This document shows positions 1 to 5,338 of a DNA stretch of 5,343 bases, one piece after another. This stretch comes from Oscillospiraceae bacterium (GTDB taxonomy: Bacteria > Bacillota > Clostridia > UMGS1883), in assembly GCA_022508735.1 (NCBI GenBank), contig JAFLUQ010000150.1, forward strand, positions 1-5,343, read 5' to 3'. The notes below the pieces were generated by a model. It was given only the letters and a program-made list of their open reading frames with translations. It searched no databases and was not told where the DNA came from. A program made the position numbers and the translations under genes. The number at the start of each line of letters is the position of its first letter. The stretch's first letter is position 1.

Positions 1-689
1 GGGAACACCGCGTTATAGCCCATCTTCTCGGCTATCTTTTTATCGAGGGCCTTTACCTTCTCATGGTCGCCCTCAAACAGCTCGAGGAAGCTGGCCTGAG
101 TGCCCGTCGTGCCCTTGCTGCCAAGGAGCTTGGCCTTACTAAGCTGATGATCCACGTCCTCAAGGTCCATAACAAGATCATTGAGCCAAAGGGTAGCACG
201 CTTGCCCACAGTGGTGAGCTGGGCGGGCTGGAAATGGGTGAAGCCCAGGGTAGGCATGTCCTTATATTTCATGGCAAAGTCCGCAAGCCTTGCTATCACG
301 TTTATGAGCTTTTTGCGGATAAGGCGCAGGGCCTCGGTCATAACGATAATGTCGGTATTATCGCCCACATAACAGCTTGTGGCTCCAAGGTGGATTATAC
401 CCTTAGCCTTGGGACACTGCACGCCGTAGGCATAGACGTGGCTCATTACGTCGTGGCGCACCTGCTTCTCACGCTCGATAGCCACCTCATAGTTTATGTC
501 GTCGGCATTGGCCTTGAGCTCGTCGATCTGCTCCTGAGTTATGGGCAGCCCCAGCTCCTTTTCGGTTTCCGCCAGTGCTATCCACAGCTTGCGCCATGTG
601 CGGAACTTCATGTCGTTGGAAAAAAGATACTGCATTTCTTTGCTGGCATACCGGGAATTCAGCGGGGTCTGATATGTGTCGTTAGCCAT
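1..689 (-). CDS. purB: Adenylosuccinate lyase, N-terminal 229 residues (3' end outside window)
   Basis: Adenylosuccinate lyase is a cytosolic enzyme of the fumarase/aspartase superfamily. It removes fumarate from SAICAR (to AICAR) and from adenylosuccinate (to AMP), so it acts twice in purine synthesis. Translating the minus strand from ATG 689-687 gives an open frame to the window edge. Visible motifs are RHDVMSH (residues 78-84, with the conserved His79), HLGATSCYVGDNTD (100-113), GFTHFQPAQLTTVGKR (149-164, with catalytic-type His152) and GSKGTTGTQASF (190-201). The flexible signature loop carrying the catalytic serine would lie beyond the window. From memory the sequence resembles the long animal-type enzyme more than the shorter Bacillus PurB. 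The start is supported by GGAGGT (702-697) seven bases upstream. It has its own promoter just after the preceding gene's terminator, so it is probably transcribed separately from the 3D-domain gene. Confidence 0.96.
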   Translation of the reverse strand, partial: MANDTYQTPLNSRYASKEMQYLFSNDMKFRTWRKLWIALAETEKELGLPITQEQIDELKANADDINYEVAIEREKQVRHDVMSHVYAYGVQCPKAKGIIHLGATSCYVGDNTDIIVMTEALRLIRKKLINVIARLADFAMKYKDMPTLGFTHFQPAQLTTVGKRATLWLNDLVMDLEDVDHQLSKAKLLGSKGTTGTQASFLELFEGDHEKVKALDKKIAEKMGYNAVF

Positions 690-720
690 TGTTTTTACCT
701 CCGTATATTTTAATACTACT

Positions 721-749
721 ATTTTACTATAATTTCCCTTGATTGTCAA
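721..749 (-). promoter_or_regulatory. Sigma-A type promoter of purB
   Basis: On the minus strand, TTGACA (749-744) is followed after 17 bases by TAAAAT (726-721), which is 6/6 and 5/6 to the vegetative consensus. Transcription would start near 714, leaving a leader of about 25 bases that contains the GGAGGT ribosome binding site. I saw no PurR-type box or room for a purine riboswitch in this short leader. This is a sequence match only. Confidence 0.85.
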
Positions 750-758
750 TAGAGTACG

Positions 759-783
759 AAAAAAACCGCTCCAAAGAGCGGTT
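759..783 (-). terminator. Rho-independent terminator of the G5-3D protein gene
   Basis: Read on the minus strand, a perfect 8-bp stem AACCGCTC/GAGCGGTT with a four-base TTTG loop runs into seven T residues (765-759, two of them within the stem foot). It begins 8 bases after the TAA stop of the 3D-domain gene. The T tract lies only on the minus-strand side, so it terminates that gene. It ends 9 bases before the -35 box of purB. Confidence 0.92.
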
Positions 784-790
784 CTTAACT

Positions 791-1498
791 TTACAGAACA
801 TATACTCTGCACTTACGGCGGCCAAACTCATAGCACTCGCCTTTAGTCATGAAAAGCAGGTCTACGCGGTTGCCCTTTATAGCTCCGCCTGTGTCGGCAG
901 CAACAGCGTAGCCGTAAGACCAGCTGCCGTCAAGAGCCTCAATGTAAACTCTTGAGCCGAGGGGGATGACCTTCGGGTCAACGGCTATAACACCCTTCTG
1001 GAGCGGCACGCCTGTGGCGCTCATTCCGCCGTAGCCGCCGTTCTCCTCAGGAGAAGGGTCATAAGCAGTGGCTGTGCATTCGAGAACATACTTATATTGA
1101 AAATTCTGATTATTCACGTCTACGGCCATATTCTCGGCTGTGCCGTATTCAACGATCTTATCCTGAGGTGCATAAATAACTTCGGAAGAAAGAGCGACTC
1201 TGTCAACCTCAACGCCATTGTCATAGACGATGTGATACTTGACTTCTTTGGCACCGTCGGACCCCTCTTGAACGGTGACTGTTACACCCTTGGGCATTTC
1301 GAGGTTAGCACGGCGGATTATGTTATGAGATATCGACTCTGTTTCAGTGACCGTGGTTTCATAGGAGAGGTTTTCTGCCAGAGAGCCCTCCTGAGTTCTG
1401 TCGATAGCAAGGGCCGACAGGCCACCTACAAAAGTTATTGCTGCCACCGCTGAAACCATCAGGCGGTGAAGCTTCTTTGCTTTGTTACTGAACTGCAT
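791..1498 (-). CDS. Secreted G5 + 3D domain protein (YabE/YocH-like, probable cell-wall enzyme)
   Basis: The product has 235 residues. A short basic N-terminus (KAKKLHR) precedes a hydrophobic stretch at about 14-31, consistent with a signal peptide or N-terminal anchor. Residues about 46-120 look like a G5 domain, with the typical VTVQEGSDG, YDNGVEV and closing KIVEYGT segments; this family is thought to bind wall sugars. Residues about 139-234 form a 3D domain, named for three conserved aspartates, here likely D174 (AVDP), D202 (ADTGG) and D213 (RVDLLF), ending in FGRRKCRVYVL. The 3D fold is related to the catalytic barrel of MltA-type lytic transglycosylases, so peptidoglycan cleavage or remodelling is the likely role, by inference. 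Unlike Bacillus YabE I see no DUF348 repeats, unlike YocH no LysM, and no LPXTG sorting motif. The start is supported by AAAGGA (1512-1507) eight bases upstream. It has its own promoter and terminator. Confidence 0.92.
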   Translation of the reverse strand: MQFSNKAKKLHRLMVSAVAAITFVGGLSALAIDRTQEGSLAENLSYETTVTETESISHNIIRRANLEMPKGVTVTVQEGSDGAKEVKYHIVYDNGVEVDRVALSSEVIYAPQDKIVEYGTAENMAVDVNNQNFQYKYVLECTATAYDPSPEENGGYGGMSATGVPLQKGVIAVDPKVIPLGSRVYIEALDGSWSYGYAVAADTGGAIKGNRVDLLFMTKGECYEFGRRKCRVYVL

Positions 1499-1585
1499 AT
1501 CTTACATCCTTTCGCATTCATAAAACTTTTTGGAGCCCGTGGAAAATTGCGCTCGGCTCTACAGGTTTTCTTATTGCTGGGGAAT

Positions 1586-1614
1586 ATTATATACGACTTT
1601 ATTACATTTGTCAA
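1586..1614 (-). promoter_or_regulatory. Perfect-consensus sigma-A promoter of the G5-3D gene
   Basis: On the minus strand TTGACA (1614-1609), a 17-base spacer and TATAAT (1591-1586) match the consensus exactly. Transcription would begin around 1579, giving a leader of about 80 bases. The leader holds only a weak 5-bp GAGCC/GGCTC pairing (1533-1559) and no riboswitch I recognise, including the c-di-AMP type sometimes found ahead of wall-hydrolase genes. Confidence 0.9.
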
Positions 1615-1686
1615 GCATTTTCAGCAAATTTGTTATACTTTCGTAATATTTGTTTAATTTTTACATTCCCACCTTGTGAAACTTCG

Positions 1687-1708
1687 ATAAAAAAGCATGC
1701 GTTTTTAT
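1687..1708. repeat. AT-rich inverted repeat centred on GCATGC
   Basis: ATAAAAA (1687-1693) and TTTTTAT (1702-1708) flank the palindrome GCATGC (1695-1700). Only the A1694/G1701 pair breaks the dyad, and TCG/CGA flanks lie just outside. On the minus strand the right arm becomes a T-rich run, so it could act as a weak terminator for aroA-aroC-pheA, or as an operator. The stem is mostly A-T, so neither role is well supported. Confidence 0.45.
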
Positions 1709-1714
1709 GTCGAT

Positions 1715-1735
1715 TTTTAGTGGTTTTAGTGGTTT
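1715..1735. repeat. Short tandem repeat, 9-bp unit TTTTAGTGG, about 2.3 copies
   Basis: On the plus strand the unit TTTTAGTGG occurs at 1715-1723 and 1724-1732 and continues with TTT. It abuts and partly overlaps the left arm of the hairpin at 1732-1758. No function is evident. Confidence 0.6.
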
Positions 1736-1758
1736 CGGTCGGCTTTACCGGCCAAAAC
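1732..1758. repeat. Imperfect inverted repeat / hairpin with GC-rich core
   Basis: The 11-base arms GTTTCGGTCGG (1732-1742) and CCGGCCAAAAC (1748-1758) surround a CTTTA loop. In RNA from either strand one of the two non-Watson-Crick positions becomes a G-U pair, so a stem of about 10 pairs with one mismatch can form. No T tract follows on either strand, so it is not a standard terminator. Confidence 0.55.
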
Positions 1759-1875
1759 TATACTATGCATAGGCCTGTTTTTTTATTACAGTCACGTAAT
1801 TATTTTTAACATTTTCCAGAAAATTAAACCCTTTGTCTGAAATATTTTTGGATAAATAAACCTTAATCCCTATGC

Positions 1876-2976
1876 CTATTGACCGAGACTGCGGTAATTG
1901 CCAAGGAAGCGATAGTTTGTGGCGTAGCTCTGGAGCTTCTGAAGAGCTTCATTCACGTTTGTACTGCTGACATTGCCCTCCAGATCGACAAAAAACATAT
2001 AGTCACCGTGCTGCTCCGCTATGGGGCGGCTTTCTATCTTCACCATATTCACGCCGTTATCGCGGAAAAAGCCGAGAGCCTCGCAAAGGCTGCCGCTGAC
2101 ATGTGGCGCGGAAAACATAATGGATATCTTGCTGTTAGTTTTATCGATGATAGGAGTTCTTCCTATTATAATAAAGCGCGTGCGATTGTTAGAGGCAAAA
2201 TTTATATTTGACTTCAATATCTTCAGGCCGTATATCTCCGCTGCGCGCGCGGAGCAGATAGCCGCCTTGCTCCTGTCGCCCATTTCAGAAACCATGCTGG
2301 CTGCAATAGCGGTGTTTACGACCTTATTCTGTATCCAGTCTTTATCAGCAAGATACTCACGGCTCTGGTAGAAGCCCTGCTCGTGGGAGTAAACCTGGGC
2401 CACATCGTCGATCTCGGCGTCAGGCGTGCCCACAAGGCACTGGCGTACGTCCACATAGGTCTCGCCAACTATGTAGACCTCATATTTTCCCAATAAATCA
2501 AGCACGTCAATAATACTGCCTGTAGAGTAATTCTCCACCGGAAGCACGCCGTAGTCGGCGCGGCCCAGCACCACTTCAACAAATACGTCCTCAAAGGTGC
2601 GCACGTTATAGATATTATCCTCAAATACAGAGGCGGCGGCCTCACTGCCAAAGCTGCCGTCAACCCCCTGATAAGCGGCACGGCCGCTGAGCTTGCCGCT
2701 GTCGTAGCTGCGGGCTATGCTCTTTTGCAGGCGGCGGCTCTCGGCCATCATGCACTTGAATATCTCCTCAATATGTCGATGATACTCCCGTTTTTCCGCC
2801 CGTGACACACGGTCAGCAAGAATGAGGCGTTCTCTCTCGGCGTCAAGCACCTTCATGCCGTTATTCATTTTTATACGGCCTATCTCCTCGCATGCCGTCA
2901 TGCGCTTTTCAAGGAGGGCCACCAGTTCAGAGTCAACCTCGTCAATTATTTTACGCTGAACATCCAACTCATTCAT
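1876..2976 (-). CDS. pheA: Bifunctional chorismate mutase / prephenate dehydratase (P-protein)
   Basis: The 366-residue protein converts chorismate to prephenate and then to phenylpyruvate, the committed steps to phenylalanine. Residues 1-88 are an all-helical AroQ chorismate mutase; R8, R25, K36, D45, R48, E49, S80 and Q84 align with the E. coli active-site set. Residues about 99-270 are prephenate dehydratase, with AYQGVDGSFG (100-110 region), VLPVEN (144-149) and the catalytic TRF motif (266-268). Residues about 282-362 are a regulatory ACT domain with the phenylalanine-binding ESRP motif (315-318). The usual GALV motif appears as GSLC (295-298). Length and domain order fit the family. ATG 2976-2974 overlaps the aroC stop by 8 bases (ATGAATGA), with GGAGGT (2992-2987) ten bases upstream inside aroC. 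It is therefore the last gene of the aroA-aroC-pheA operon, probably made by translational coupling. Feedback inhibition by Phe is expected from the ACT domain. Confidence 0.97.
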   Translation of the reverse strand: MNELDVQRKIIDEVDSELVALLEKRMTACEEIGRIKMNNGMKVLDAERERLILADRVSRAEKREYHRHIEEIFKCMMAESRRLQKSIARSYDSGKLSGRAAYQGVDGSFGSEAAASVFEDNIYNVRTFEDVFVEVVLGRADYGVLPVENYSTGSIIDVLDLLGKYEVYIVGETYVDVRQCLVGTPDAEIDDVAQVYSHEQGFYQSREYLADKDWIQNKVVNTAIAASMVSEMGDRSKAAICSARAAEIYGLKILKSNINFASNNRTRFIIIGRTPIIDKTNSKISIMFSAPHVSGSLCEALGFFRDNGVNMVKIESRPIAEQHGDYMFFVDLEGNVSSTNVNEALQKLQSYATNYRFLGNYRSLGQ

Positions 2977-4063
2977 CTATCTTCTTACCTCCAAGCAAAA
3001 AATCCATGGCACAGAGCGCGGCGCAGCTTTCGATAACCGGAACCGCTCTGAGGGTTATGCAGGCGTCATGGCGGCCCTTTATCACCAGCTCAGCATCTGT
3101 GTTGGTCTTAAAGTTCACTGTATTCTGCGGGCGGGAGATCGAGGCCGTGGGCTTTATAGCCACCCGGAAGGTTACGGGCATACCGTTGGTTATTCCGCCG
3201 TTTACACCGCCGTTATAATTGGTTTTGGTGCGTATATTTTCGCCCTCCATATAAAACTCATCGTTAGCCTCGCTGCCGGTCATATCAGCTATATCAAAGC
3301 CCGCACCGAATTCCACACCTTTTACCGCCGGAACGGCAAACAGAAGCTCAGACAGGCGGCTTTCAAAGGCTCCGAAGATCGGGTCGCCGAGACCGGGGGG
3401 CAGATTAATAATAGTACACTCTATCACGCCGCCCACGCTGTCGAGGTCATTTTTGGCCTCCATAGCGCAATCAAACATTTTTTGCCCCTGTCCGTCGCTG
3501 ATGGTCGGGAAGGGCTTGGCCTTAAGCTCCCGTACCTCGTCGGCGCTGAGCTGTTCTATGTTTTTATCCTCGTCCTCAATACCGCAAATGCTTTTGATAC
3601 GTGCGGCAACGTATATTCCTTTGCTCTCAAGCCAGCTGTTAGCAAGCGCTCCGGCAAAGGTGATCGGGGCCGTAAGACGGCCTGAGAAATGGCCGCCGCC
3701 CCTGTAGTCGTTATAGCCGCCGTAGCGTACAAAGCCTGTGTAGTCGGCATGAGCCGGACGGGCAGTGGATGCTATATTGTCGTAATCAGAGCTGTGCTGA
3801 TCGCTGTTATATATAACAAAGGCCAGAGGTGTGCCGGTGGTTTTTCCGTTAAATACGCCGCTGAGTATCTCCGGGATATCCGGCTCCTTCCTGGCAGTGG
3901 CTATTTTGCTTATGCCTGTGGCACGGCGGGCCAGCATTTCCTTAATGGCGGCCTCGTCAACCGATATACCGGCCGGAAGGTCGTCGATAACGCCGCCTAT
4001 TCCGCGGCTGTGGGACTCGCCGAATATGGTAAGCTTGAGATTTTTTCCCCAGTATGAGCTCAT
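2969..4063 (-). CDS. aroC: Chorismate synthase
   Basis: Chorismate synthase removes phosphate from EPSP to make chorismate, the branch point for Phe, Tyr, Trp and folate, using reduced FMN as cofactor. The product from ATG 4063-4061 has 364 residues, close to the roughly 360 typical of the family. It opens with SSYWGKNLKLTIFGESHS, containing the conserved His18. Further signatures are RPAHADYTGF with catalytic His105 (about 102-111), RGGGHFSGRLTAP (121-133) and GRHDACITLRAVPVIE (330-345). The frame stays open for 12 more codons upstream, to ATG 4099, but the inner start is preferred. It begins at the usual family N-terminus, has GGAGG (4077-4073) nine bases upstream, and its ATG overlaps the aroA TGA as ATGA (4063-4060). 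That overlap and the 8-bp overlap with pheA indicate tight translational coupling. Confidence 0.97.
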   Translation of the reverse strand: MSSYWGKNLKLTIFGESHSRGIGGVIDDLPAGISVDEAAIKEMLARRATGISKIATARKEPDIPEILSGVFNGKTTGTPLAFVIYNSDQHSSDYDNIASTARPAHADYTGFVRYGGYNDYRGGGHFSGRLTAPITFAGALANSWLESKGIYVAARIKSICGIEDEDKNIEQLSADEVRELKAKPFPTISDGQGQKMFDCAMEAKNDLDSVGGVIECTIINLPPGLGDPIFGAFESRLSELLFAVPAVKGVEFGAGFDIADMTGSEANDEFYMEGENIRTKTNYNGGVNGGITNGMPVTFRVAIKPTASISRPQNTVNFKTNTDAELVIKGRHDACITLRAVPVIESCAALCAMDFLLGGKKIDE

Positions 4064-5232
4064 TTTATTCTCCCTCCAAGCGCTTTGAATCTTTCCCAAA
4101 AATCGGGCATACTCTTGTTCACGCTTTCAGCCCCGTCTATGGTCAGCTCGCCCTCAACGTGAGGTGAAATCGTGGCAAGAGCCATGGCAATGCGGTGATC
4201 GTTGTGGGCCGAGCATTCCGCTCCGTGAAGAGGCTTTCCGCCGCGTATAATGAGGTAGTCCGCACCCTCCTCCACGTCCGCGCCGAGCTTGCCGAGTTCC
4301 TCGGCTATGGCAGCGAGGCGGTCGCTCTCTTTGATGCGCAGCCTTCCGGCGTTTATTATGCGGCTCTCTCCCTCTGCCGTTGCCATGACGCAGGCCAGCA
4401 CCGGCACAAAGTCGGGTATCTGCGCGGCATCGACCGTAACCGGGCGCACCGCACGCCCGTTTGTGCGATAACCGCCGGGAATTTCTTCAATATCCATCCC
4501 CATAGAGCGATATACCTCAACCGATGCACGGTCGCCCTGAATGGAAGCATGATTAAGGCTAAGGCAATCCACCTCTCCCATAGCGAGGAAGAAGCCTGCC
4601 TGTGAGAAGTCACCCTCCACGGTGTAGCTGCCGCTGTGGTAGCGCTGCCCGCCTTTTATATAATAGCCGCTTTCATTTTCAGCTATATCAATACCGAAGT
4701 TTTTCAGCACCTCAACGGTCATATCTACATAGGCCTTAGATTCCAGCGCGGTGGTTATAATTATCCGGCTGTCATTCTCAAGCATAGGCAGGGCGAAAAG
4801 CAGGCCCGTTATAAACTGGCTGCTCACATCACCGCGCAGCCGGTAATCACCGCCGCGAAGCCGCCCCTCGGCGGTCAGCGTGCTGTCCTTAAGCTCGTAT
4901 TTTATGCCCTGTTCATTAAATATATTAAAGTAATCGTCAAGCGGTCTTTCCATAAGCCGCTTGGAGCCGTGTATCTCCAGCCTTCCGTTCACGGCCAGAG
5001 CTATGGGTATCATGAACCTGAGCGTAGATCCTGACTCGTTAGCGTCCATAGCCGCCCCGGTTTTCAGGGCACTCAGGCAGGCGGCTGTGGCACGTATATC
5101 CGCGCTGTTTCCTACGCCAACGGCCTCTCCGCCGCCCAATGCCGCACAGATAAGCGCGCGGTGGCTGTAGCTCTTGGAGGGCGGTATATTCATTGTCCCG
5201 CTTAAGGGTGCGGGAATGATTGTAACTTTCAT
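4060..5232 (-). CDS. aroA: 3-phosphoshikimate 1-carboxyvinyltransferase (EPSP synthase), shortened N-terminal half
   Basis: EPSP synthase transfers the enolpyruvyl group of PEP to shikimate-3-phosphate, the sixth shikimate step. Numbering from ATG 5232 (390 residues), visible motifs are PPSKSYSHR with K20 (17-25), ESGSTLR (66-72), ERPLDD with R96 (95-100), SSQF with Q139 (137-140), IPDFVP with D274, RIKESDR (299-305), HNDHR (343-347) and K373 near the C-terminus. All the main substrate-contacting residues I know are present. The protein is shorter than the usual 420-430 residues because a segment of about 22-24 residues before ESGSTLR is absent. An in-frame ATG at 5244 would add MEIS. I prefer 5232 because MKVTI is the common N-terminus and GGAG (5242-5239) lies six bases upstream, whereas 5244 has no good ribosome binding site. 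It is the first gene seen of an operon with aroC and pheA. Confidence 0.96.
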   Translation of the reverse strand: MKVTIIPAPLSGTMNIPPSKSYSHRALICAALGGGEAVGVGNSADIRATAACLSALKTGAAMDANESGSTLRFMIPIALAVNGRLEIHGSKRLMERPLDDYFNIFNEQGIKYELKDSTLTAEGRLRGGDYRLRGDVSSQFITGLLFALPMLENDSRIIITTALESKAYVDMTVEVLKNFGIDIAENESGYYIKGGQRYHSGSYTVEGDFSQAGFFLAMGEVDCLSLNHASIQGDRASVEVYRSMGMDIEEIPGGYRTNGRAVRPVTVDAAQIPDFVPVLACVMATAEGESRIINAGRLRIKESDRLAAIAEELGKLGADVEEGADYLIIRGGKPLHGAECSAHNDHRIAMALATISPHVEGELTIDGAESVNKSMPDFWERFKALGGRIK

Positions 5233-5255
5233 GCTAATCTCCATTCTGCCGCCAT
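5229..5255 (-). other. Possible 8-codon upstream ORF overlapping the aroA start
   Basis: On the minus strand ATG 5255-5253 opens a frame reading MAAEWRLA, whose TGA stop (5231-5229) overlaps the aroA ATG (5232-5230) as ATGA. No ribosome binding site is visible ahead of it, so translation is doubtful. It lies next to a 5-bp TGCCG/CGGCA hairpin (5247-5264). This may be coincidence. Confidence 0.2.
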
Positions 5256-5314
5256 GCTACGGCACGAATAATAACGTGGAAAGAAGCGAGCAGATTGCCC
5301 TTTTGAGGTTACCC

Positions 5315-5338
5315 TTCAAACGGATTTATCCGTTTGAA
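5315..5338. repeat. Perfect 11-bp inverted repeat in the aro operon leader
   Basis: TTCAAACGGAT (5315-5325) and ATCCGTTTGAA (5328-5338) are exact reverse complements separated by two bases; as RNA this would be a 10-bp stem with a four-base loop. No T tract follows on either strand. It could be a regulatory hairpin ahead of aroA, an operator, or structure at the end of an upstream gene lying outside the window. On the minus strand a frame open from the window edge (5341) reaches TAA at 5311-5309, too short to judge. I found no convincing promoter for aroA in 5245-5343, so the operon may start upstream. Confidence 0.7.

Larger units (their letters stand above)
1499..1875. other. 377-bp intergenic region between pheA and the G5-3D gene
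   Basis: This AT-rich spacer carries no credible gene on either strand. Its minus-strand proximal part (1499-1614) is the promoter and leader of the G5-3D gene. The remainder holds a degenerate WalR-like box (1631-1647), an AT-rich inverted repeat (1687-1708), a 9-bp tandem repeat (1715-1735), an imperfect GC-centred hairpin (1732-1758) and a 10-bp palindrome CTATGCATAG (1763-1772). No hairpin-plus-T-tract terminator is visible after the pheA stop on the minus strand, so how the aro operon ends is unresolved. Confidence 0.8.

Noticed and set aside
63..713. 216-codon plus-strand frame antisense to purB
   Set aside because: It mirrors purB codons, its protein shows no recognisable family, and the opposite strand carries unmistakable adenylosuccinate lyase motifs.
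1499..1580. c-di-AMP (ydaO-type) riboswitch in the leader of the wall-protein gene
   Set aside because: The leader is only about 80 bases and lacks the conserved sequence blocks and helices of that riboswitch; only a 5-bp pairing is visible.
1097..1657. Plus-strand frames opposite the G5-3D gene and its leader
   Set aside because: They are antisense to a recognised gene and its promoter, with no independent coding evidence.
1750..1785. Plus-strand terminator formed by GGCC/GGCC arms followed by a run of T
   Set aside because: The stem is only a few pairs with a large bulge, and no plus-strand gene precedes it.
3068..3685. 205-codon plus-strand frame antisense to aroC
   Set aside because: Shadow frame of a strongly conserved gene; no ribosome binding site or domain signature of its own.
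4064..4099. Upstream ATG at 4099 as the aroC start
   Set aside because: It would add 12 residues atypical of the family and lengthen the overlap with aroA; ATG 4063 has GGAGG at good spacing and an ATGA overlap.
4195..4605. Plus-strand frames opposite aroA (this one and 4636-5034)
   Set aside because: Both lie entirely within the aroA coding sequence and read as low-information antisense translations.
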